Part shown: positions 32,473-39,628 of the stretch, piece by piece
How positions within the stretch are numbered: the stretch's first letter is position 1
How the letters are laid out: each line of letters starts with the position of its first letter
Origin: an uncultured Lachnospiraceae bacterium
GTDB lineage: Bacteria > Bacillota > Clostridia > Lachnospirales > Lachnospiraceae
NCBI GenBank assembly: GCA_947086895.1
Contig: CAMUAR010000008.1
Coordinates: forward strand, 1 to 64,000
DNA length: 64,000 bases
Direction: 5' to 3'
The notes under the pieces: generated by a model
The model's database searches: none
Told to the model about the DNA's origin: nothing
What the model saw: the letters and a program-made list of their open reading frames with translations, nothing else
Position numbers and translations under genes: made by a program

Positions 32473-33444
32473 ATGGACGACAAAAAATTTTTGGAACAGT
32501 TGGAATGCACGGGAATTGTCCCGGTGATTAAGCTGGAAAATACAGCGGATGCAGTGAATCTTGCAAAAGCTCTGTATGACGGGGGGATTCATTGCGCTGA
32601 AGTTACATTCCGCGCAAAAGGAGCAGATCAAGTTATTTCTCAGATGGTGGAAGCCTATCCTGATATGCTTGTCGGCGCGGGTACGGTTCTCACGATAGAT
32701 CAGTGTGATCAGGCGATTGCGGCAGGGGCGAAATTCTGCGTAGCTCCGGGACTTAATCCATCGATTGTAAAACATTGTCTTGACAGAGGAGTTCCATTTG
32801 TACCAGGAGTTGCAAATGGAAGTCAGATTGAGCAGGCAATGGAGCTTGGACTTGATTTTGTAAAATTCTTCCCGGCGGAACAGGCAGGCGGACTTGCTTA
32901 TATTAAGGCAATTGCCGCACCGTACTCACAGATCAAGTTTATGCCGACAGGCGGGATAAACGAGAATAATTTAAATACATACCTTGCATTCCAAAAGATT
33001 GTCTGCTGCGGCGGAAGCTGGATTGTTCCAGATCATTTGGTGAAAGCAGGCAAGTGGGAGGAGATTACGGCGCTTTGCCGCGCGGCGGTCAATAAAATGC
33101 TTGGTTTTTCGATTGCGCATATTGGGATTAATTGCGAGAATGAAAATGAGGCGGAATCTACTTGCGCAGATTTTGCAAAAATGTTTGGCTGGGAGCAGAA
33201 AAACGGCAGCAGCAGTATTTTTGCAGGGAGCTTTATCGAGTGTATGAAAGCGCCGTACAAGGGTGCAAAAGGGCATATTGCAGTGGCGGCAAACAGTGTG
33301 CGCCGGGCGGTCTATCAGCTTTCGCATCTAGGAGTTGAAGCGGATTTATCTACTGCAAAATATGATGCCAGCGGCAGAATGACAGTTGTATATTTGAAAG
33401 ATGAATTCAGCGGATTTGCGGTTCATCTGGTAGAAAAAAAATAA
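32473..33444 (+). CDS. KDPG/KHG aldolase fused to a VOC-like domain
   Basis: The 323-aa protein is two-part. Residues 1-210 are a complete 2-keto-3-deoxy-6-phosphogluconate aldolase: GIVPVIKLE, GGIHCAEVTFR, VGAGTVL, FVPGVANGSQIEQA, and the Schiff-base lysine in DFVKFFPAEQAGG, then FMPTGGI. Residues about 215-323 (IAHIGINCENENEAES...GHIAVAANSVRRAVYQL) look like a vicinal-oxygen-chelate fold. The aldolase ends hexuronate breakdown, giving pyruvate and glyceraldehyde-3-phosphate, in line with uxaC nearby. The role of the appended domain is unknown; it may be a metabolite sensor or a second enzyme. Confidence 0.88.
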   Translation: MDDKKFLEQLECTGIVPVIKLENTADAVNLAKALYDGGIHCAEVTFRAKGADQVISQMVEAYPDMLVGAGTVLTIDQCDQAIAAGAKFCVAPGLNPSIVKHCLDRGVPFVPGVANGSQIEQAMELGLDFVKFFPAEQAGGLAYIKAIAAPYSQIKFMPTGGINENNLNTYLAFQKIVCCGGSWIVPDHLVKAGKWEEITALCRAAVNKMLGFSIAHIGINCENENEAESTCADFAKMFGWEQKNGSSSIFAGSFIECMKAPYKGAKGHIAVAANSVRRAVYQLSHLGVEADLSTAKYDASGRMTVVYLKDEFSGFAVHLVEKK

Positions 33445-33454
33445 TAATAAAGAG

Positions 33455-33554
33455 AGGGGCTGCTGAAAAACCATGGTTTCCCAAAATATGCAGTATTTTA
33501 CCAAGCTGGATTTTACTGTATATTGCAGGAATCTTGTGTTTTTCCACAGCCCCT
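33455..33554. mobile_element. 100-bp palindromic MITE-like element
   Basis: The termini AGGGGCTGCTGAAAAAC and the complement of GTTTTTCCACAGCCCCT match at 15 of 17 positions. Inside, GCAGTA and TACTGT-type arms continue the pairing, so the element folds on itself and encodes nothing. The AGGGGCTG end resembles termini of IS1182/IS5-type elements (from memory), so it may be their non-autonomous derivative. Confidence 0.6.
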
Positions 33555-33556
33555 TT

Positions 33557-33592
33557 ACGCACAAAGAAATGAAAAAAAGATTGTGCGTTTTT
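33557..33592 (+). terminator. intrinsic terminator of the aldolase transcript
   Basis: ACGCACAA (33557-33564) pairs perfectly with TTGTGCGT (33581-33588) and is followed by TTTTAT. It follows the MITE-like element, which seems to have inserted between gene and terminator. Confidence 0.8.
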
Positions 33593-33641
33593 ATATAATA
33601 ACCTTAAAGGCGCGCAAAGGATTTTTGGAGGAATTTTTTAT

Positions 33642-33695
33642 ATGAGTTTTGCTGTAGTTTATATCAGCGGCGTTTTCAGCCGCAGAAAACAGTGA
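33642..33695 (+). CDS. 17-codon leader ORF overlapping the epimerase start
   Basis: ATG 33642 sits behind GGAGGAATTTTTTAT and encodes MSFAVVYISGVFSRRKQ, ending with TGA at 33693-33695, which overlaps the ATG (33695) of the next gene as TGATG. The strong binding site belongs to this small ORF; the epimerase has none of its own, so its translation is probably coupled. A hairpin GCGGC/GCCGC (about 33667-33683) lies inside the ORF. It may be a true leader peptide or only a coupling device. Confidence 0.45.
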   Translation: MSFAVVYISGVFSRRKQ

Positions 33696-34528
33696 TGCGG
33701 CTGTTTATCCGTGCTCATGATCTTGGTGTAACGGGTGCGGATAAAGTTTTAAAAGAGATTGATCGATTGGGACTTGACGGAGTGCAGCTTGTCGCATATA
33801 AAGTGCTTCCGGGCGTGGAATACCGTCCGAATGCAATTGATTCCAAGTGTGCTGTGCAGGTCGCAGAAGCCTTTGCAAAAGCGGGAAAAAGCATTCCGCT
33901 GATTGGAGCGTATTTTAATCCCGTGCATCCACAGGAAGAAAAAGTGGAGAATGGTATGGCGGTCTTTCGTGATTATCTGCGGCTTGGCCAGGATTTTGGA
34001 TGCGGTGTCGTCGGCTCTGAAACAGGCTCGTGCAATGGAGATCCATGGATTTACCATCCAAAAAACCGCACAGAAGAATCGCGTTCAAAAGTTGTCGAGG
34101 TATTTTCCGAACTTTGCGATTATGCGCAGGATTTTGGCGTGCATGTCGGTATGGAAGGCGCGTTTGGACATGTCTGTTATGATGTAAAATGTCTGGAGCG
34201 TACCGTGAAAGATATTGGAAGAAGCAATATAAAAATTATTTTTGATTTGTATAATTATCTGGATCGTTCCAATATAGAACAAAGATATGATATTCTTTCG
34301 GAAGGACTGCAGGCGTTTGGCGACCGTATCTGTGTTTTTCATCTAAAAGACTGTAGAATTGCGGATGACGGTTCGATGATACAATGCGGCGTCGGCAGAG
34401 GAATTTTTGATTATACCAGAATTCTTTCAGAAATTAAGAAAGTATGCCCGAATGCAAATCTTGTTTTAGAGGAAACTGTGGGCGAAGATATTCCATACTC
34501 CATCGCTTATTTAAAAGAAAGAATTTGA
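33695..34528 (+). CDS. sugar phosphate isomerase/epimerase, TIM barrel
   Basis: The 277-aa protein has the xylose-isomerase-like (AP endonuclease 2) TIM-barrel fold: RLFIRAHDLGV at the start, GLDGVQLVAYK, IPLIGAYFNPVHP, VGMEGAFGHVCY with the metal-binding Glu, IIFDLYNYLD and VFHLKDCRI, then LVLEET. Such enzymes isomerise or epimerise sugars or inositols. Location between the aldolase and glucuronate isomerase genes suggests a uronate or aldonate step; the exact reaction cannot be read from sequence. Confidence 0.83.
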   Translation: MRLFIRAHDLGVTGADKVLKEIDRLGLDGVQLVAYKVLPGVEYRPNAIDSKCAVQVAEAFAKAGKSIPLIGAYFNPVHPQEEKVENGMAVFRDYLRLGQDFGCGVVGSETGSCNGDPWIYHPKNRTEESRSKVVEVFSELCDYAQDFGVHVGMEGAFGHVCYDVKCLERTVKDIGRSNIKIIFDLYNYLDRSNIEQRYDILSEGLQAFGDRICVFHLKDCRIADDGSMIQCGVGRGIFDYTRILSEIKKVCPNANLVLEETVGEDIPYSIAYLKERI

Positions 34529-34564
34529 CGTTTCAGACATGCTCTAGGGATAGGAGTTGTTATC

Positions 34565-35155
34565 ATGGATGCAGATCAGTGCAGAACACGGATCAAAAAT
34601 TTTTTTGAGACGTTATATGATAGAATGAAAACTATAGATGAAGTTTTGGTGAAAACCGCCATGATCGAAGACAACGAGTCTATGTGGGCGGAGGGATCCG
34701 CGCCGGACAAAGACGGGTGGGTGACATGGAAACTTGTTCCAGCGCAGGTAAGCGATAGAGAAATAGAAGAGCTGGAAGAATACATCGGTGCAAAACTGCC
34801 GCAGGTATTAAAAATATTTCTCACGACATACTTCCATTATTTTGATGAAGAAATTGGAGCAAATCCAGTAAATGAAAAATTTGAAGGTGTTTTAGAAGCT
34901 TATAATCCTATATTGGCAGATAATGAATATCTTCCGTTTGCGTGGGACAGAGACAGATATTATATTCGGTGCATTGATCTGAAAAATATGCCAGAGGAAG
35001 AAGCTTGTCCGGTTGTACAGATCGACCATGAAATTTTATTTGATTTTGACGAGGATACTACAGGAAGGGAAGAACTTGAAGAAGTGATGGAAGTTGTGGC
35101 AGAAAATTTCTTTGAATACTTAGATCTTATTTTGGAAGCTGTGTCAAAAAAATAA
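34565..35155 (+). CDS. SMI1/KNR4 (SUKH) family protein
   Basis: A 196-aa acidic protein with the SUKH fold pattern: DREIEELEEYIGAKLPQVLKIFLTTYF in the first half and FAWDRDRYYIRCIDL...PVVQIDHE in the middle. SUKH proteins are best known as immunity proteins against secreted nuclease toxins. No toxin lies next to it, and it sits inside a sugar-catabolism cluster, 36 bases behind the epimerase gene, so its job here is unclear. AGGAG lies eight bases before the ATG. Confidence 0.72.
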   Translation: MDADQCRTRIKNFFETLYDRMKTIDEVLVKTAMIEDNESMWAEGSAPDKDGWVTWKLVPAQVSDREIEELEEYIGAKLPQVLKIFLTTYFHYFDEEIGANPVNEKFEGVLEAYNPILADNEYLPFAWDRDRYYIRCIDLKNMPEEEACPVVQIDHEILFDFDEDTTGREELEEVMEVVAENFFEYLDLILEAVSKK

Positions 35156-35171
35156 ACGACAGTGCCTGTAA

Positions 35172-35202
35172 GTTAAAAAGATGCTTGTACAAGAAAAATA
35201 AC
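35172..35202 (+). promoter_or_regulatory. pre-RBS hairpin before uxaC
   Basis: GTTA (35172-35175) pairs with TAAC (35199-35202) around an inner palindrome CTTGTACAAG and an A-run. The segment from CTTGTACAAG to the ATG closely resembles that before the gene at 37767. Short stem, so confidence is limited. Confidence 0.4.
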
Positions 35203-35221
35203 GCGGAAGCGGGGAATTTTT

Positions 35222-36616
35222 ATGAAAAATTTTATGGATAATGATTTTCTTTTAAAAAATAAAACGGCGCAGGTTCTTTATCATACCTATGCAAAAAATA
35301 TGCCGATTTTTGATTTTCATTGTCATCTTAATATCAAGGAAATTTATAATGATAAAAGTTTTTCTTCCATCACCGAAGCGTGGCTTGGCGGCGATCATTA
35401 TAAATGGCGGCTGATGCGCGAAATGGGTGTCGATGAAAGTTATATTACAGGTGAAAAAAGTGATTACGAAAAGTTTTTAAAATACGCCGAAGTGATGCCT
35501 TACGCGATTGGGAATCCGATTTTTCATTGGACGCACCTTGAATTGCGCCGTTATTTTGGCATTGATGATATTCTTTCACCAAGAACTGCGGAGTCGATTT
35601 TTCGGCGCGCAAATGAAAAATTAAAAACGCGCACTGCGCGCAAGTTAATTGAAATAAGCAATGTCAAAAAAGTTTTTACGACGGACGATCCCGTGGATGA
35701 CCTGCATTTTCATAAACTTTTAAGGGAGGACAAATCTTTTTCGGTTGAAGTTGCTCCGGCATTTCGTCCAGATAAGGCAATCAATATTGAACTGCCGGGA
35801 TTTGTTCCTTACATTGCAAAATTGTCGGATGCCGCTGAGATAAAAATCGACGGTATTGAGAGTTTGTGCAGTGCGCTGACAAAACGGATAGAATATTTTG
35901 ACAATGCAGGATGTGTGTGTTCCGACCATGCGCTCGATGTTGTTATGTTTCTGCCTGCGACCGCAGAGCAAGCAGATCGGATTGTAAAAAAGGCGCTTGC
36001 GGGGGAGAGTTTGACACGCATAGAAATCGAGCAGTATAAAGGATATATTCTTGTTCATCTTGGAAAGCAGTATGCGCGCCTGCACTGGGTTCAGCAGTAC
36101 CATATCGGCGCGCTGCGCAACAATTCGAAAAGATATTTAAAACAGCTTGGTTCAGATACTGGTTTTGATGCGATTGAGGATCATCCTTTTGCAAATAAAC
36201 TTTCCATGCTGCTTGACACGCTTGATTCTACAGACGAGCTGCCAAAAACAATTCTCTATTGCCTGAATCCAAGAGATAATGAAGTTTTGGCAGCGATGAT
36301 CAACTGTTTTCAAAAAAGCGGAATTGTGGGAAAAATGCAGTTTGGTTCAGCGTGGTGGTTCAACGATCAAAAGGATGGGATTGAACGCCAATTAACAGCA
36401 CTCGCGCAGGTCGGTCTAATCAGTAAATTTGTAGGAATGCTGACGGACAGCCGCAGTTTTCTTTCTTATACGCGCCACGAATATTTTAGAAGAATTCTCT
36501 GCAACATGCTTGGAACGCTGATAGAGGAGGGCGAGTATCCAGACGAAATTGAATTTGTCGGTACGATTGTGCAGGATATTTGCTATCATAATGCGGCGGC
36601 GTATTTCAGAAAATAA
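35222..36616 (+). CDS. uxaC: glucuronate (uronate) isomerase
   Basis: At 464 aa this is a full-length UxaC, which converts D-glucuronate to D-fructuronate and galacturonate to tagaturonate. Diagnostic segments are the metal-binding IFDFHCHLNIKEI, WLGGDHYKWRLMREMGVDE, KVFTTDDPVDDL, MQFGSAWWFNDQKDGIERQL and MLTDSRSFLSYTRHEYFRRILCN. GGGG lies eight bases before the ATG. With the aldolase and epimerase genes upstream it forms a hexuronate-degrading set; dehydrogenase, dehydratase and kinase genes are not in the window. Confidence 0.96.
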   Translation: MKNFMDNDFLLKNKTAQVLYHTYAKNMPIFDFHCHLNIKEIYNDKSFSSITEAWLGGDHYKWRLMREMGVDESYITGEKSDYEKFLKYAEVMPYAIGNPIFHWTHLELRRYFGIDDILSPRTAESIFRRANEKLKTRTARKLIEISNVKKVFTTDDPVDDLHFHKLLREDKSFSVEVAPAFRPDKAINIELPGFVPYIAKLSDAAEIKIDGIESLCSALTKRIEYFDNAGCVCSDHALDVVMFLPATAEQADRIVKKALAGESLTRIEIEQYKGYILVHLGKQYARLHWVQQYHIGALRNNSKRYLKQLGSDTGFDAIEDHPFANKLSMLLDTLDSTDELPKTILYCLNPRDNEVLAAMINCFQKSGIVGKMQFGSAWWFNDQKDGIERQLTALAQVGLISKFVGMLTDSRSFLSYTRHEYFRRILCNMLGTLIEEGEYPDEIEFVGTIVQDICYHNAAAYFRK

Positions 36617-36761
36617 TTTTAACAATTTTCGTCTATCGCACATTGTATTTTTTGCTGGTTGTTAGTCCGAATTTTTCTTATGTTGATTTAAAATGGCATT
36701 AAATAGATATTTACCTTTTTCTCGTTGATGGAAAGGTACCAGCAGTTTCGCCAATCGCAGC

Positions 36762-36790
36762 TTGAACGCGAAAATTAGCTGTGATACAAT
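36762..36790 (+). promoter_or_regulatory. sigma-A-type promoter
   Basis: TTGAAC (36762-36767) and TACAAT (36785-36790) are spaced by 17 bases, about 38 bases before the ATG at 36828. Confidence 0.65.
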
Positions 36791-36827
36791 CAGCGTAACA
36801 AATCAGAATTTGGAAGGAGTTGCAGCC

Positions 36828-37244
36828 ATGAGTTATGATTTGATGGTTTTTGAAAAAACAAAAGCACCTGCCACAAGAAAAGAATTTATGGCATGGTATG
36901 AAAAGCAAACGGAATGGGCGGAAGAACACGATTACCAGACAATTCGTGTATCCTCTCCCGCTTTGCAAAATTGGTTTATGGAAATGATAGAAAAATTTCC
37001 TCCTATCAATGGGAAGTATGCACCAAATTTTGATTCTATGGATGAAAAGGAAGCTGAAGATTTGGATCGGCATACGGTTGACTATAGTATTGGATATCAT
37101 GTAATTTATGCTGCGTTCGCCTGGTCGGTGGCAGACGAAGCCTATGAATTTATGCGCACTTTGGCTAAGAAGCATAAGGTTGGCTTTTTTGATGTAAGTG
37201 CAGATCAGGGGGATATTATCTTGCCAGATGGGACTATAATATAA
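36828..37244 (+). CDS. conserved protein of unknown function
   Basis: A soluble 138-aa protein starting MSYDLMVFEKTKAPATRKEF, with GYHVIYAAFAWSVADEAYEFM near the end. I have seen the MSYDLMVF start in proteins of unknown role from Firmicutes and Actinobacteria but cannot name a domain. AAGGAG precedes the ATG and a good promoter lies upstream, so it is an independent transcript. Confidence 0.65.
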   Translation: MSYDLMVFEKTKAPATRKEFMAWYEKQTEWAEEHDYQTIRVSSPALQNWFMEMIEKFPPINGKYAPNFDSMDEKEAEDLDRHTVDYSIGYHVIYAAFAWSVADEAYEFMRTLAKKHKVGFFDVSADQGDIILPDGTII

Positions 37245-37429
37245 AACTATCTATTCTAGTTTGCTAAGCAGTTATTTTCAATGGCTGGCTGCCGGTCTGG
37301 TTATTTTGATGAATGAAAAAATTAAATGCTAGAAATACAAAGGGAAATTGGGAATTTTGCTAAACATATTTTTTTATAAGCGATTTTCAAAAGGTTTGCT
37401 GTAACTCTGATAGAAATAGGAGGTCGCCG

Positions 37430-37690
37430 ATGTTTGGATTTTTAAAGAAAGCTGGAAAAGCAAATTCGCTGGATAAGATTGTGCAGGAACTGGAAATGAA
37501 TATGTCAAACAATTATAAAGATGCTGCTCAGGAGAATTTCAGGGAGTTTGAACAGACTTTAAATCACTTGGAAGCAGCGGGAAAGCTCAGTCAAGCACAG
37601 ATTTCAAATTACAAGCGAAAGCTGTCTTTGTATAAAGAAAAATTAAAGAATTATACGCATAAAGATCAAAAAGTTACATGGATGTTATAA
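37430..37690 (+). CDS. small helical protein of unknown function
   Basis: This 86-aa protein is almost entirely amphipathic helix, with an IVQELEMNMSNNYKDAAQENF segment and a lysine-rich end. TAGGAGG precedes the ATG. A coiled-coil is likely. No family is recognised; it may form a pair with the next gene, which follows after 76 bases. Confidence 0.6.
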   Translation: MFGFLKKAGKANSLDKIVQELEMNMSNNYKDAAQENFREFEQTLNHLEAAGKLSQAQISNYKRKLSLYKEKLKNYTHKDQKVTWML

Positions 37691-37766
37691 AAATAATTTT
37701 AGTTATCCGATAGGCTGTCGCTTTTCACACTTATACAAGAAAAATAACATAGAAATGGGAATTCTT

Positions 37767-38153
37767 ATGGCAATAAAGAAAAAATTTATGTTTGACGGAA
37801 CAAGTATGCATGAAGAAATTGTGCGGTCCAAAGGCGAAGAAAAAAGTTCTTTGGCAAAAAAACAGAACGCTGCGGAAAATCGAAAAGCGGAAGATATAGA
37901 AATTAAAATGCTTGTTTCAAGTCTTTTGAAAAAAGATGGCAGACAGTATGCCAGAGTGTCGTTTCTTCGCGGGGAGGATATTGCAGAAGGAATCGTTCCA
38001 GACGGGAAACTGGAGCGTGTAAGCGGGTTTTCCGAGGAAGAAGCGGCAGGACTGAGATTTTATCTTGCCGCAAACAAGGAAGCAATCTTGGAACAGGCAA
38101 AACAGATTGACCCGCTGACAAACTGGCTGCGCGCCGGAAAAAAATCAGAGTGA
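37767..38153 (+). CDS. protein of unknown function
   Basis: A 128-aa lysine-rich soluble protein (MAIKKKFMFDGTSMHEE...). Its second half, VSFLRGEDIAEGIVPDGKLERVSGFSEEEAAGL, looks like a compact alpha/beta domain I cannot place. The frame is open four codons upstream (ATG 37755); I chose 37767 because GGGA lies eight bases before it, as in the similar leader of uxaC. Its end overlaps the end of the convergent TtcA-like gene by nine bases. Confidence 0.55.
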   Translation: MAIKKKFMFDGTSMHEEIVRSKGEEKSSLAKKQNAAENRKAEDIEIKMLVSSLLKKDGRQYARVSFLRGEDIAEGIVPDGKLERVSGFSEEEAAGLRFYLAANKEAILEQAKQIDPLTNWLRAGKKSE

Positions 38154-38867
38154 TTTGTTCCATCCAGTGAGATCGGAATTGCGGATTGCTGTGAAAATTC
38201 GTTCGTTGATTCCAGGATTTTCGCGGTTCAGACGGCGCAAAAGTTCTTCCACATAAAAGCGGCGGGTTTTGCCGTTGGCCGGGCAGGGGCTTTTTACAAC
38301 TGGAAGCCCGTCTTTGTGGGCGAATCCTGATATATCCGCCTCTTTCATATAAAGCAGCGGGCGAATCAGCGTCAATCCGCTTTTATCAAGGTATGTGACT
38401 GGCTCAAGCGTCTGGAAGCGGCCTTCGTAAAAGAGAGATAAAAACATTGTTGCAATCACATCGTCCCTGTGGTGCGCATAGGCGATTTTATTGCATCCAG
38501 CCTCTTTTATTGCATTATTCAGCGCACCTTTGCGCAGTTTTGCACAGAGCGAGCAGGGATTATTTTCACCGCGTTCTTCAAAAATAATCCTGCCGATTTC
38601 TGTTTTAACAACTGTGTATGGAATATCTCGTTCTTTGCATAATGTGTGTATTTGACTAAGGTCAAGATTGTTAAAACCAAGGTCAACAGTGACCGCATAA
38701 AGGGTGAAAGGCTTTGGATAGAAACGCATCAGTCCATGCAGAGCAAAAAGCAGCGCAAGACTGTCCTTGCCGCCGGAAATACCAACCGCAATGCGGTCGT
38801 TTTCCTGAATCATATCATAATCGTCAATCGCGCGCCGCACTTGGCTCATCACTTGCTGTAGCGTCAT
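38145..38867 (-). CDS. TtcA-like tRNA 2-thiolation enzyme
   Basis: The 240-aa product is a PP-loop ATPase of the TtcA/TilS group. The ATP-binding SGGKDS motif is at about residues 31-36, and CSLCAKLRKGAL gives the C-x-x-C pair that with a later cysteine (SPCPANGKTRRFYVEELL) would hold an iron-sulfur cluster. TtcA thiolates cytidine 32 of tRNAs. ATG 38867 lies six bases behind GAGG. Confidence 0.85.
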   Translation of the reverse strand: MTLQQVMSQVRRAIDDYDMIQENDRIAVGISGGKDSLALLFALHGLMRFYPKPFTLYAVTVDLGFNNLDLSQIHTLCKERDIPYTVVKTEIGRIIFEERGENNPCSLCAKLRKGALNNAIKEAGCNKIAYAHHRDDVIATMFLSLFYEGRFQTLEPVTYLDKSGLTLIRPLLYMKEADISGFAHKDGLPVVKSPCPANGKTRRFYVEELLRRLNRENPGINERIFTAIRNSDLTGWNKSL

Positions 38868-38908
38868 AAAAAACCTCATTCCTTAAGTCTTTGTATTTAT
38901 GTACTCTT

Positions 38909-39430
38909 TTATCTAATAAATTTATAATCGCTGAAAATGCTTATTATTTTTGACAGAGCGGCAGGCTTTCCATAAACGATAGACCATCCGCCGAGCAAGA
39001 ATCCCCTCATCAGTATTTCCTCCAAAACAGGAGCCAAAAGACAAACCTGAATCAGCGTAATAATGGGCGTTTTACTCAAAGAAATCAGTGCTTCCTGATA
39101 GCTTGCTTCGCTTGATGGAAAAGCATTTGCCAGTATCACGTCAAGACCCTTGTCCAAAAGAAAGAAAAATAATGCGGAGCATTCCACAGCCAGCAAAATT
39201 CCTTTTCCAGAAATATTTTTTAATATCTCGATACGAAATGCATTTTTTCGAACGAGAAGAAAAAGAAAAGAAGCCATACATAAAATAATAGCAGTAATAT
39301 GAAAATATTTTTGTCAGCCAGGGAAAATTTTTTTCCATACTGCAACATCCAAAAAGGTGTACAACAACATAAATCCAAACCAGGTAAGCACCCAGATCAG
39401 CCCGTTAAAAATTGAGATTCCGTTTTTCAT
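38909..39430 (-). pseudogene. broken CPBP (CAAX-like) membrane protease gene
   Basis: Starting from ATG 39430, the frame reads MKNGISIFNGLIWVLTW and stops after WKKIFPG. The continuation FSLADKNIFILLLLFYVWLL lies in another frame after an A7 run, and the rest (122 aa, with LAPVLEEILMRGFLLGG, the E-E-x-x-x-R motif) in a third frame. The second conserved H-x-x-x-N motif is missing because the end diverges into SKIISIFSDYKFIR. Two frameshifts and loss of the 3' part make it a pseudogene of a CPBP-type protease, a family linked to bacteriocin immunity. Confidence 0.7.
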
Positions 39431-39628
39431 AAATAAAATCCTTTCAAAATCATTCTATCAAATGTTGTTTTTTACGTCAAGAAATTAAAAAAATTAAGAA
39501 CTGCAAACAACAATAAAATTCCGCCGCCAATATTTAAGAAAAAGCAACCGTTTTGGCAGGCGGAATTTATTAAGATTTAGATATTATACAATGTTTGAGA
39601 TATTGCAGATATTTTTTGGAAAAATTTT

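Noticed and set aside
38981..39277. Taking the 122-aa CPBP frame as an intact short protein
   Set aside because: It starts inside the protein, lacks the second conserved motif, and missing upstream residues are found in two other frames.
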